Assembly: GCF_003711515.1 (NCBI RefSeq)
Contig: NW_021167081.1
Span: forward strand, 2,013,170 to 2,077,169
Direction: 5' to 3'
Origin: Sodiomyces alkalinus F11
Lineage: Eukaryota; Ascomycota; Sordariomycetes; Glomerellales; Plectosphaerellaceae
Length of the DNA: 64,000 nt
The notes under the pieces were generated by a model. That model was not told the origin of the DNA, did no database searches, and saw only the letters and a program-made list of their open reading frames with translations. Both the position numbers and the translations under genes were made by a program. Shown piece by piece: positions 34,300 through 46,405 of this stretch (the first letter of the stretch is position 1; every line of letters starts with the position of its first letter).

Positions 34300-37200
34300 T
34301 CCTTTAACGTCTCCTGGCTATAATACCTTTATAGCCTCCGTTTTCTTTAAGGCTATCCTTAGATCACCTAAGGTCTTTTATCTCTTCTTAAAGGTATTAA
34401 TTAGCGCCTACGCCTCTATAGCTTCTTACGGTATCTATATATTCTAGTAAGCTAACTATCCCTTCTATTATACTAAGTATTCCGTATAAGGCTAACTTTA
34501 TCCTTTACGTGTAACTCTTTTATCTAGGATAGCCTTAATCTTATAGTGCTTATACGGGTCGCGCTATCGCTTATCGTCCTAATCCTTAGCGTCTACCGGG
34601 CCTCTGTTAATATTCCGGCCGGGGAATAGGTCCTTACTCGAGTCCTTCGCTAGTAATAGATAGGCGATACTAATTACCGGGTATATATTAAGCGTGCTAA
34701 GTAAGTCGAGGTAGTATACTAATAGCGTTACCTACTTTAGCACACTAAACGGACCTATTCGTTATTAGCCGATCCTTATAGAAGGCTTATTAGGTAGATT
34801 ATAACCGTTACTAAGCCGAATATATATAAGGTCGCCCGGGGCAAACCGGATATTACGGTGCTTTTTATTATATAGCCGCTTTATATATATCTAGGCTATA
34901 GCGATAGTAAGCTTAGCGTCTTCTTAGAGTATCTCGCAGGAGACCTAAGGACTAGCTTTACCGATAAGATTAAGGGGACTATTAGTCTTTATACCGTATA
35001 GTATCTTATTCGGTACGTAGCCGAGTACCTCGTTAAAGGCGTTATTAAGGTTTAACTATAGCGACACGATTACTTTAGTCTATAAAACCTCTAGGTTATC
35101 GGCGAGGAATATACGGATAAAGATTTTAACCGTTTAATTCTTCTATTCGGATAGACCGTCTATCTAAGGGTGCTACGCCATGGAGAACCTTAGCGTTATG
35201 CCCGTGGCCTTCTATAGCGTTTACTAGAAGACCGAGAGGAATTTAGGGTTATAGTCGGAGATAATAGATCGGGGGATACCCTAATTACCTAACTAAAGCG
35301 CTTAGAGTAGTAATAAGGCCTAGTCCTTAGCTGTATATATATTATAGCCCGGAATAAGTAAGGTGGCCTTAGTGAACTTATCGGTGACGGTTAAGAGCGA
35401 GTCGAATAAAGGGAAGCCCTCCCTTTATTAGGGAGAACCGGCTAAGGGAACCTCGGGTAAACCGATAATAAAATCTATAGCGATAGTATAGAAGGGGATT
35501 AGCGGTATTAGGATTAGCTGTATTTCGCTAAGGGGACGCTAGCGGTTAGTCTAATTAGTAGCGTAAACCTAATAATTAGCGATATAAGACTTTACCTCCT
35601 TATATAGCCTAGGAATAGCGAAATAGCTAATAAGGTTATACTAGGTGCACTTAGCACCGAAGTAGTAGCGCTTATTATAGTTAGTATAAAGAAATTCCTA
35701 ATATAGGGCGAACGGTATATAAAGACGGCGTTTACCGTTTTACTCTATATAGTATAGCAGGCTATTATCCTCCTTAAAAGGAATCTTAATCGTGGATAAA
35801 TAGTCTTTTACCTAAGTAAGTAAGGGAGCTTACCGTGGATTATTAGCGTAACTATCGTAGATCCTTTATCTTATATCCGGATCTATCCTTAGCTCGCTAA
35901 AGTAATAGACCGCCTAATCGCACTAAATTCTTTTTAGCTCTCTCTTATCTCCTCCTTCTTCTACCGTATCTGTGGTAAAGAGCCTTATTAGAGTATTAGC
36001 TACTACGTTTATCTTAGTAGGGATATAACGGCAGTCTAACTAAAACTAGCTAAGGAATTTGGAAAAGAGAATAAGCTTTATATTTAACCGGGTCTTATCG
36101 GTGCTAGCTAGCGCTATAGACTTTATAATTCCTATAGTAATAGCGTAATCCGTTAGGATAACGGTCGCATTTCGGCGAGCGGACTAAATAATAGTCTAAG
36201 TTTTACGAATAGCCTAGATAAGGTAGGCGACCTCTAGTTCGGTCGGCTAGTACTTCTACTTAGCGGCGTTAAGCCCTTTACTAATATAAAGTACCGGGCG
36301 GACTAAGGTTTTACGGACGGTTCCCTTAATAAGCTATTTAGACTTATTAACAAGCTAAAAGAGTATAACGGAAAAGCCGTATTCCTTAAAGGTATCTAGC
36401 TAGATAAAGAGGATCTTTGTGGGATTATAGTAAAAAAGATAAATATTAGAGGTAAGCGTATCCGTGATATCCTTAAACGCGGCTAATTCCTTAGTAGTTA
36501 GCTCGACCACGGCACGCCTAGTATATACCTTATAAGCCTAGCCTATATTCTTTTCCAGCGTTTATGCCTTAGCGAGAAAAGCGGTCTTCCGGCGCTATAA
36601 TAGGCTAATATAGTAGGAGAACCGCGGGATAAGGTGCCGAAGCTAACCCGTTATACCGATCTATTATTCGAGAGCTTAGAGAGATTTCGGGGGTAGTACC
36701 GTATAGAGGGCCGCCGTGCGTTCCTTAGTATTTAATAGGCTAAGGGCGTTAACCTTAAATCGTAGTAGCTAAACCGATAAGTACACGATAAAGGACTTAT
36801 TAGGGGAAATAGAGATCCTTTTACGATTAAAAAAGGATAGAACGGACTTTAGGTAGGTAGCGTACTTATCCTCGGAATCTAAGGCGATCACGATACCGTT
36901 AATAAAGGCTACGGCGAAATCCTTATATAGCCGAAGAAGCTTATCTATATATCGCTAGATATACGCCGGGAAGTTACGGAAACCTATAAGAGCGACCTTA
37001 GAATGCTCTTATCCTCGGTATAAGATAATAGTAAACCGCTCGCGATACGGCTTATATACCGAGAATTAATAGAAGAAGGCTTAGGCGTTAACCACGGAAA
37101 TAAACTTCTTCCTACGAAGGCGGCGGATAACCTTATCTTATAACGGTATAGGGTATATATCGGGGATTATAACTTTATTTAGGGTATAAAGATCGATTAC

Positions 37201-39228
37201 TATTCTACCCTTACGTTTACTATTTATAGTACGCTATACGATAAATACGGGTACGCTGAAAGGCGTAGGCTAAGTTAGCTATTCTATATATCCTTACTTA
37301 TAGAGCTTATTAAGGGTTTTATCTAGGAACTACTTATCGTTATAGCTAAGCGGGTATACCTTTTAACTAATCTTTTAGTTATATTACCTATTAATTAGGG
37401 AGATCCGTATATATTCCTTAGGAGGTATATCGATAACGCCTTAGTCTATCTATACTTTAGGGTACCTTTCTACGATCTTAGCGAAACGGCGGATAATCCG
37501 GCCCTTATAGCGGTAGATTATTACGCCTTCCTAAGTGGTCTTTATAGGAGTATCGGGGCTTTTAGCGATACCGAGTTTCCCCTCGGGTATAATATACCCT
37601 CGGAAGAGATCGCCTTTCGCTACCTCCGCCGGGGGTTCTACGGCTTTTATACGCTTTATTAGGATATCGTGAGTATCGTCGTATTCGGCGTGGAAATAAC
37701 TATCTACGTAAAGGGGCTTAATATAGCCTAGTCTAGCGCTTCGTGGAATAACTAAGGGTTAGTCGCGGGCGTTAAAGATTAGTATACTTAACTAATCCCG
37801 TAGGAGTAGATTAAGGGATTCTATAATATTAGGCGTGAACTCTATGGAGTCGATATTAACGTCCGGCTTCTAAATCAGAACTAATCTATACTACCGGGGT
37901 AGAATTATAGTCTTCTCGGCGGATTTAAGCTTCCGCTAAACTAATAAGCGTTTAGCGAATACTTAAGCTAATACTAGGAGATCCTAGTAGGCGCTAACGC
38001 GAATAGCGTCCCGCGTATTAAGGATATCCAGGCTATTAGGATAATTAAACTCTTATCCCAAGAGTAGACCAGCGTTAAGCCTAAGAACGATCTAGGCTCC
38101 TACGTATAAGCGGCTAATCCGCGTATTTTTACCTACTATACCACGAACTAGTATAGTAAAGGTGGCCTATCCTAGGGTCTTTATCGATCCTATACCCTAA
38201 AGAACGGCGTGTTTAGTAGAATCGACGTGTTTATCAGGAAATCGATTAAGGAGCTACTAGCTTACTATATAGCGGGAGGCTCCTAAGTTAATATAGATTT
38301 TGAACGGCTCGCCTATTAGCGTGCTATAGGCTTAAATCCGGGTATACGTATACTTATAGGAACCCTTAGCGGGATCCCGTACTTCCTAAAAAGCGCTATC
38401 GATTAGGGGAGAGTCTTATCCACCTTAGTCCGCCGGTAAGTACGGCTAGCGATAATACTTCTTATAGTGAATCGTCTTAGCGTTAGATCTCGTAATTATA
38501 TAGTATTTACTATACTCTTAGCGTACCTAGTAGAGATCGGAATCCTTAGGTATATATCCGGGTCCGTCGGCGACTTAGTATAGTTAGTTACTCCGTCTGT
38601 TACCCGCGCTATTATTATCCTCGGGATCTACAAAACCCTTAGAGTCTACCTCGGCGTGGTAATACTTATTCTCGGGCTTTATATCGGTATTATCTCCGGA
38701 TATAGATTCCGCGGCGGTCTTTTCGGCGGAGGCATTTACCTAATCTTAGGGGTAGTCCTTAGGATAGTCCCTGTATCGACGGTAGGATTATTTATTAGCG
38801 TTATAGGTTAGGAGTCGTTAACCCTTATTATTAGTAAAGCGGTTAGCGTTAGGCGTAGATAAAGCGCGGTTCTCGCTTTAGCGACGGAATTAGCTAGGGC
38901 TAGGGGAACGGCGGTCCGGCTATAGTATAGGATATCGCTCGGGTATAGGACTAGACCGGCGGTTATAATACCTCAGAGCGGTTTACTATACTACTATAAT
39001 AGGCGGTATAGAACTGTAAGATCCGCGGGTTCCTTAGTTAGCCCTAGCTAGGTTATATCGGTTAATATAGTGCTTCTATATACCTTAGGTGTAGTTCCAA
39101 TACTACCCTAGTATAAGGCTAGCTAAGGAGTGTATAAAGTCGGCTTACTTTACCTCGGGTCCCGGGCGGACTACGGTAACGGCCAGGTTAGCGTTAAGCT
39201 TATCTTAGACGATAGATAGGAACTTTTC
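34300..39228 (-). pseudogene. Element B gag-pol, 5'-truncated
   Basis: On the minus strand it starts within gag at DKLNANLAVTVVRPGPEVK (about 39200), homologous to element A at 9398. It continues through the gag end, protease, RT (active-site region now FINGIV, near 36900), RNase H and integrase to a chromodomain-like end near 34300-34600. The start of gag is missing because of the LTR-to-gag deletion. Stops are RIP-type. Confidence 0.78.
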
Positions 39229-39371
39229 AATCCTCCGGATACCCTAGTATACACTATAGCTTCCGTGGTATACCCTGTAGGTGCTATAGTATACCCTATA
39301 AGTGCTATATTATATACCCTAGTACCTCTAAGGTACGCCTACGGTACCCGGTGGGGTTCCGAGGCGTATCA
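39229..39371 (-). repeat. Element B 5' LTR, truncated to 143 bp
   Basis: Matches 31744-31886 from AATCCTCCGG to the terminus. The reverse complement begins TGATACGCC, keeping the original TG. About 260 bases of the LTR are absent on the inner side, where gag sequence begins abruptly at 39228. Confidence 0.88.
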
Positions 39372-39376
39372 CGGAT

Positions 39377-42080
39377 ACTACTCCCGCTAATTTATAAGAT
39401 TTTAGACCGCCTATCCTATTCGATAATTTAAACGAAGTTAGACCTTAAGGACGCCTATTACCGGTTACGGATCCGAGAAGGCGATAAATAGAAGACCGTA
39501 TTCCGGACTAAGTACGGTTATTACGAGTATCTAGTAATATCTTTTAGTCTTTATAACGCTCCTGCCTCCTTCTAACGGTATATTAATAAGTCTTTACAAG
39601 GACTTCTAGATATTATTTACGTTATTTACCTATGCGATATCCTACTTTATAGCTCCGATATAGTATTATATCGGTAATATATTCGAAGTATCCTATAATA
39701 GTTACAGGAATAGGCCTTATATACTAACCCGAAGAAATATATTTTTAAGATTTAAGAGGTAGAGTTTCTCAGGTTTATCTATAGCCCTTATAGTATCTTT
39801 ATAGACCCTAAGCGGGTAGAAGCTATTCGGGATTAGGAAGAGCTAGACACGATTAAGAAGATCCAGATTTTCTTAGGATTCACGGGGTTTTACCGGCGGT
39901 TTATTAAGTCTTACTCTAAGATTATAGTACTACTAACTAACCTATTAAAAGACGGGGGAAGAGTAGGGGTCTTCGTATTAACCTTTAGGGAGCGGGATAC
40001 TTTTCGGCTATTATCCTAGAAATTCTAGGAGGCGTCCGTTCTTCGGTATTTTAACCTAATATTATTAATCCGGATTAAGCCGGACGTATTAAGTTTCGCC
40101 TTAGGAGCGGTTATTAGTTAACTTAACGTAGACCGGTAGCGGAGACCTATAGTATTTTTCTTTAGGAAGCTATAAGGTCTTAAGTTAAACCACTCTACCC
40201 CAGATATAGAGCTTATAGCTATTATAGAAGCTTTTCGACAATAAAGACACTATATCGCCTACGTGTCAACCCCCGTAAAGGTACTAACGGACTACCTAAA
40301 TCACCGCTACCTTCTTAAAAAACCTAAGGTTAAGGCTTAGTACGCCCGGTAGCTTAAGGAATTAGCAGTTTACGACTTTATTATCCGATACCGATTAGGT
40401 ATTAGTAACCCTATAGATAGCCTCTTAAGAAAGCCCTAACACGTAGTAGAAAATCTTAACCTTCGCGTGGAGCGATAGAAACTAGTGGAAGCATTCACGT
40501 AAAAGTTTACGGTCGGACCCGTTGACGCTATTACCCCTAAAGCGGCTCCTTACAAGGATATAATAACGTTATTACTTAGTCTTAAGGATAATATTATAGA
40601 AGCCTAATAAGAGGACCCCTTTTATAAGTCACTACGGGAAGGTAACCCGACTAACCCGTGGTCCTATAATAAATAAGGCCTAGTCTTTTTCCGTGATAGG
40701 CTTTTTATTCCGAAATACTCCGGTCTCCGGGAATAAATCCTATAAGCGTTCCACGACCACCCTATAGCTAGATACTATAGAATTACGAGGACCCTCCGGC
40801 GTATTATAGACTCCTTCTTTTAGGAATATATAAAATAAGATGTTAAGACTTTCGTCATTACTTACCTTATTTATTAAAGGACTAAGCCTAGATATTATAA
40901 GCCCTACGGGTATTTTTAGAGTCTCTCTATACCGGGCCGTCCGTTTTAGAAAATTTTAGTCGATTTTATTACCGGCCTACCGCCTATAATACACGGAACT
41001 AGGAAAAAGAACGCTATTCTCGTCGTTGTATACCGGTACACGAAATTTACCCTATATATCCTATACAGCTTTAGTTTAACTATAAAGGGCTTAACGGACC
41101 TTATATAGTTAAGTGTTTTCTCTATCTTTAGCCTACTCGATAGTATTATTTCTAACCGTGGTTCTTTATTCACGAGTAAATTTTAGTTTACCCTATATAG
41201 ACGCTTAGGACTTAAGAGACGACTATCGATAGCGTTTTATCCGTAGACCGATAATTAAACTACGGTAATATTAGAACCTAGAGTACTACCTATAGACCTA
41301 TTATACCTACTAATAGGATAAATAGGTGGATAAGCTTTTATTAGCTTAGTTTACGTATAATACCGCGTAGTATTCTACGATCTAATAGTCCCCCGCTATA
41401 GCACTTATAGGCTATACCCCCCGAGGACCTAATAACGTTATACTCCCTAAGGCGAATAAGTTCTACGCCGTGTCGGCCGATAGATATATTAAATACCTAA
41501 TAGCGAATAGGAGAGCCCTTATAGAACTTATTAAGAAGGCCTAGGATATATATACGAAGTACTATGATACTAATACACTTACCTATAGGTTTAAAAAGGC
41601 AATTATATCTTCCTTTCCGCTAAAAATATTAAGTAGAAGCGGCCTAGTAAGAAGCTCTTAAATAAGTACCTAGGACCCTATAAAATTAAGGAAGTTATAG
41701 AGAATCACGGCCTCGCCTATAAATTAAAGCTTCCGTTAAATATAAAAATTTATAATATGTTTCCTATTTCCCTCCTAAAGCTATAAAGTCCTTATATAGA
41801 CGGCGTTTAGGTCCCCTAGGAAGTCGAGGTAGAACCTTAGGAGTCCGATAAGTACGAAGTTAAGGATATCCTGGCCTACCGTTATAATAGAAACCGCCGC
41901 TAATACCTGATTAAGTAAGAAGGCTACGGCTACGAGGAAAATACTTAGGAACCCACGCGAAATATCCCGGAATCGCTCCTTTACGAGTATTATATTAGGA
42001 GGTCCCGATATACCCCTTAGGCAGATACCTAGAGCGCCTTAGAAGTATAATCCTGATATACTAGGCTTAAAAAACGTCTT
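39377..42080 (+). pseudogene. Element G pol, second part: RT, RNase H, integrase, chromodomain
   Basis: RT resumes with TKLDLKDAYYRLRIREGDK at about 39435. The active-site region reads YLCDILLYS at about 39630, where the family norm is Yx[22 protein letters not shown] follows at about 39860. RNase H is at about 40020-40440 and integrase at about 40700-41620. A chromodomain (DKYEVKDILAYRYN, then YLIK and EGYGYEENT) lies at about 41850-41990. The frame is dotted with TAG and TAA. The chromodomain would have steered integration to heterochromatin (family knowledge). Confidence 0.87.
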
Positions 42081-42479
42081 ACGTATCAGAACTTTAGGAA
42101 TTTATATACTAAACCCGTAGACCTCCTAAATTAGGGTCTAGAAAATTAATTATTACCCTGTAGGGACTTACTATTATACCGGATAAGAAAACCGTAAAGT
42201 AAAATTCTTAATACCCTAATATAAATCCCTAGTAACTATCTATTACCCGTACCCTAGTCCTTTCTTTTACTACGGCTGCTTACTAAGTAGATACTCGTAT
42301 AAGCGTTCACTTATAGCTACGAAACGTAGTAGCGTATTCTTTATAATTTCCTAATAAGACCGAGTATCCTAAGCCGCCCTTTTAGCGGCGCGGCAAACTA
42401 TAGAAGCCGTATTAAAGCCCCGACGATTTTAGGCCTAATACCCGCTTTTAGCCTTACCTAGTACAATCTATAGCTCATT

Positions 42480-43340
42480 TAGTTTGGCCTATCACTAAGT
42501 TAGTAAGGTATACTCTCTTAGGGGGTAAGGTTTACTTATAAGCTACGTGTTGGTATAATAGCCGCGGTCGTTAGCTTTAATTAGATAATGCTATATACGC
42601 TTACCTAGTAGCTTAGCCTTAAGAGTGTTCTAGAAGTCTGTTAGTAATCCACGGAGTAGCTTATCGGGAAGGGGTTATAATTACTTACCTTTACGTAACC
42701 CCGAGAACTATTACCTTAGTAATACTCGTATTTATGCGAATTAATAGTATACGCCTCCCTATAGGCGTTAAAGATAATATAGTTATAACTACCGTCTAGC
42801 TTAAGCTGGAGGAAGTGCTACGTATAATAGTTATAAGGAGCGCGAGGGTGGGTGCCCTCTACGTCCTCCTTAACCGTGTATATAGTATCCTCCTACGGCT
42901 TATTATCGTCATTATAGGCGTCGGCTATATCCTTATCCTTATTAATATTATTAACCGTATCCGGGTTAGTGTTATCCTTATCCTCCTTTTCCTCCCCGTG
43001 GCTTACTATAACCACCTTATTACCCTCTCCCTTAAAGAACCCCTTAAAAGAATTATCGTTAACTATAATAACACTATTATTATTATTCTCTTTATACTTA
43101 CTAAGAGCGTACTCGCTATCTGATAATAACTTAATAACGGGGCTATTACCTTAGTTAAGTATTTTAGTAGGAGTGTTATTATTATTATTAGTAATAGTAT
43201 CTTACTAGCCTAATACTAGCCGTAAAGCTATATTGTCCTAGCGTAAATTCTCTATATACTGTATAATAAGCGCTAGCTAATCTTTAGTTAAATTATTAGA
43301 TATAATAGTAAGAATTATCGGCGTATTATTATTAGAAATT
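42480..43340 (-). pseudogene. Element G antisense ORF (unknown function)
   Basis: On the strand opposite to pol, between the chromodomain and the 3' LTR. From about 43335 it reads TPIILTIISNNLTKD, LALIIQYIENLR, DNIALRLVLG with only RIP-type stops, then an Asn/Asp-rich linker and THPRAPYNYYT near 42850. A splice donor-like GTAAGT begins at 42688 (minus), after which NTLKAKLLGKRI and HYLIKANDRGYYTNT continue. The N-terminal part looks helical. The plus-strand frame of 102 codons at 42815-43123 is its shadow. No known domain. Confidence 0.6.
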
Positions 43341-44005
43341 ATTTAGTATTATAAATAAAGCTACCTCTTATTACTTATTAATTCTTAACGGGAAATATAC
43401 AGAACTATTTACCTATAGTATAAGAACTATAAATAGATACTTAGAGTAGGGAAGAAAAGAATTAGAGGAAGATTATACGAGAAAATAGTTAATATTATTA
43501 TTATTACTATAGTAAGAGGTTAACTAACCCTAGAGAACTGCGTATACCTTCCTTATATCTACCACGACGATACGTTATACCTGCTATTAGACCCCCTATA
43601 TCCTTTTATTCTTACTATAATAAGAACCGTGCTAGTTAACGTTAACATTATAGGTAATCTCTTTATATACTTACTTTAAGGATATTTTAGGTATATTATT
43701 TATTTATATAATAGTTATTTATAGATTACTTTTTACTTCGCTCTTTAAACTAATTATACTACCCTTAGGACCTTTATGCCTGAATAACGTCTTAGTTAGA
43801 TATAGCTATATCTACGGTTTAAAGGTGAACGCTTATTATCTTCCTTAAGTACTCTAAGTGGGAAGAAAGAACCCGGTCTAAATAAAGACGGTTATCCTAA
43901 AGAGTTTCGTAATAATATAAGTTCCCTTTACTAGATAACTAATCCCTCTTTAATTATCCGCACTTACGCTCCTAAGGATAGGAGTATTTTTAGAGAGGGG
44001 TATAT

Positions 44006-44398
44006 TATCAGAATATACAGTGCTTATACGTTACTATAGAACTAGTACTAGACTTATATATAGATAGGGGGATCGTAGTTAGGTTAGACCGTTAGAGATA
44101 CGACGCGTCGAGGTCTAGTAAGCTGGTTAGCTTAGAAGTTAGCTTAGATCTAGTAAGCTAATTAGCTTAGGAACTAGCTTACGCCTAAACTTAGTCTAGA
44201 GGAGGCCTCTCGCTACCCACTTAGTTAGAAGACCTTAGGTAGGTATAAAGAGGGGAGTGCCTTCTATAGTTCCTAGAGTCTTAAAAGAACTCAACGAATA
44301 ATCTTATCACGATACCCCCTCCTTAGTTCCTATTAGTTCCTAAGTGATCTTAGGTCGCCCTGCAGTGGCCTATCACTTCTCACAGTACACCTATGACA
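44006..44398 (+). repeat. Element G 3' LTR (393 bp)
   Basis: Begins TATCAGAATATACAG after the purine tract TAGAGAGGGG and ends CCTATGACA, retaining the original CA terminus. From about 44355 it is almost unmutated (CCCTGCAGTGGCC). Confidence 0.92.
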
Positions 44399-44403
44399 CT
44401 ACT

Positions 44404-45880
44404 CTAGCCTAGATAAGGACCCAGTGGCCACCCCCGTGCTACCGGAATAGTATTAAGATTTCGCTAGCGTCTTTAACGTCCATAATATCGGGCGGCTACT
44501 AATGCACTAGTAGTAGAACTACGCTATTAAGATCGAGGAAGGGAAGAAGCCCCCTTACGGTTCTATTTACCCCCTCGCCGTATAAGAGCTCGAAGTACTA
44601 CGCTAGTATCTACAGGAAGCCATCGCAAAGGGATAGATTAGACCGTCCACTAGCCCGGCCGGTGCCCCTATTCTATTTATCCCTAAGAAGGGTAGTAAGC
44701 TATGCCTCTATATTAACTATAGCGGGTTAAATAAGGTGACCGTTAAGGACTATACCCTACTGCCCCTTATCCACGAAATCTTAGATCGGTTATTATCGGC
44801 GTAGTACTACACTAAGCTAGATCTTAAGGATATATACTATCGGCTACGGATTTAAGAGGGCGACGAGTCGAAAACGGCGTTCCGAATAAAATACGGTCAC
44901 TACGAGTACCTTATTATGCTATTCGGGTTAACCAACACGCCCGTGGGCTTTTAACGCTATATTAACTAAGCGTTATCCGGTCTTATCGATACTATCTATA
45001 TAGTCTATATAGATAATATTCTTATCTATAGTAAAGACCTAGCCGCCTACCACGTGCACGTCCGCGAGGTCCTTACTAGGCTTAGGTAGTAGTCCCTATA
45101 TACTAACCCCGATAAGTGTGAATTTAAGACCGGAGACGTGGAATTCCTCGGTTTTATCTACAGCCTAAATAGGGTACGTATAGACCTATCCCGCATTAAG
45201 GCTATCCGCGACTAGGAGCTTCCTCATAGTGTTAAGAAGATATAGGTCTTCCTTGGCTTTACGGGTTTTTATAGGCGTTTTATTAAAAACTACTCTAAGG
45301 TGGCCGCCCCTTTTATAGACTATTTAAAAGGAGGCTATACTAGAGGCCCTATTAGGGGCTACGCAGGGGTCCTCGTGCTTTTCTAGTAGGCCTGGGTCGC
45401 GTTCGAAGAAATAAAGCTATTATTTTAGAAGGCACCGGTCCTACGGTATTTTAACCCTACTCTGCTAATACGTATTAAGCCAGATACTTCCGCTTTTACT
45501 ATTAGCGCCGTTATTAGTTAGCTTGAGGATAGGCTATAGAGACCCGTTACGTTTATATCTCGTAAGCTCCGGGGCGCCGAGCTTAATTATAGTATACCCG
45601 ATTCTGAGCTGATAGCTATTATTAAGTCTTTTCGGACGTGGCGGCACTACGTGGCTTATAGTTAGAGCCCTATAGTGGTCCTAATAGACCACCTAAACTA
45701 TCGCTACTTGCTAGATAAGCCGAAGCATAAGGGGCAACACGCGTAGTGGCTTAAGGAGCTCGCTCCGTTTAATTTTAAGATCCGGCACCGCCCGGGAACG
45801 TTAAATCCCGCGGATAGGTTATTAAGGAAGCCGTAACACGCGCTCTATAAGCGCGCCCTGGTTACTAACCGGGCTAAGGC
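44404..45880 (+). pseudogene. Element E RT and RNase H
   Basis: Resumes the E polyprotein after G. RT has [20 protein letters not shown] (about 44660-44720), [25 protein letters not shown] sequence and the active site YIDNILIYS at about 45005; the second Asp has become Asn through a TpG spanning two codons. RNase H follows (SAVISQLEDR near 45510, to FKIRHRPGTLNPADRLL near 45820). The first 250 bases are only weakly RIP-mutated. Then follow the tandem repeats. Confidence 0.88.
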
Positions 45881-45887
45881 GGTAGAG

Positions 45888-46405
45888 TCTTTTTCGAAGC
45901 GTTTTATTATAGGGTATATCGGGAACCAGGATAGTTTCCGTGCTGCCCTAGTTTCTATTCCCGCTCCTCCTATCTCGGTAATCGAGACGTAAACGGATAA
46001 TCTTTTTCTAGAGTCTTTTTCGAAGCGTTTAGCTATAGGCTATATCGGGAACCAGGATAGTTCCCGTAATAGCCCCCGTTCTGATTTTCCCGCTCCTCCT
46101 ATCTTACCGAAGGTAGTAGAGATATAAGCGGATAACCTATCTTTAAACCGTTCTGCCTTAGGCCTATATAGGACCCAGGATAGTACCCGCACTATTCCCG
46201 CTCCTCCTATCTTACCGGAAAAGGTGGTTAAGACGTAAGCGGATAATCTTTTTTCAGAGCCTATATCGAGGCATTTTATTTTAGGCCTTATCGGGAACCA
46301 GCGTAGTTCCCGTACTACCCCCGAGTCTAACCCCGATTTTCCCGCTCTTAATTCCCCTACCTTACTAGAAAAGGTAGTAGAGGCGTAAGCGGATAACCCT
46401 TTTTA
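45888..46405 (+). repeat. Four in-frame tandem repeats inside E pol
   Basis: Four units of roughly 115-155 bases lie between RNase H and integrase. Each contains a version of IGNQDSSR followed by IPAPPI, a KVVE segment and ADNL. Copies start near 45888, 46010, 46150 and 46255. They are coding in the pol frame (about 40 residues each), Ser/Pro-rich and probably disordered. I know of no such repeats in standard chromovirus pol. Confidence 0.75.

Larger units (their letters stand above)
31484..39371 (-). mobile_element. Element B: A-related chromovirus inserted in G's RT
   Basis: A minus-strand element with its 3' LTR at 31484-31886 and a truncated 5' LTR at 39229-39371, flanked by CGTAT (31479-31483) and CGGAT (39372-39376), a 5-bp duplication with one mismatch. 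LTR ends, the PPT region (CCCGCGGGACGTAGGG in both, on the coding strand), gag, pol and the third ORF all resemble element A, but the LTR sequences are diverged, so it is a sister family. A deletion joins the middle of the 5' LTR directly to mid-gag, removing the LTR 3' part, primer site and gag start. It is the innermost insertion of the nest. Confidence 0.9.
28755..44398 (+). mobile_element. Element G: chromovirus inserted in E, carrying B
   Basis: LTRs at 28755-29140 and 44006-44398 are flanked by CTACC and CTACT (28750-28754, 44399-44403), a near-identical 5-bp target duplication. Without B (31484-39371) the element is about 7.8 kb with gag, protease, RT, RNase H, integrase and chromodomain on the plus strand and an antisense ORF before the 3' LTR. 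Removing B restores the RT frame (KKDR then LLPLI). All coding parts carry RIP stops. Confidence 0.92.

Noticed and set aside
42815..43123. Plus-strand ORF of 102 codons, Ile/Leu-rich, looking like a membrane protein
   Set aside because: Shadow of the G antisense ORF: the hydrophobic look comes from the complement of Asn/Asp codons in AT-rich RIPed DNA.
45888..46405. CRISPR-like array
   Set aside because: Repeats are contiguous, coding and diverged, in a eukaryotic retrotransposon; there are no spacers.
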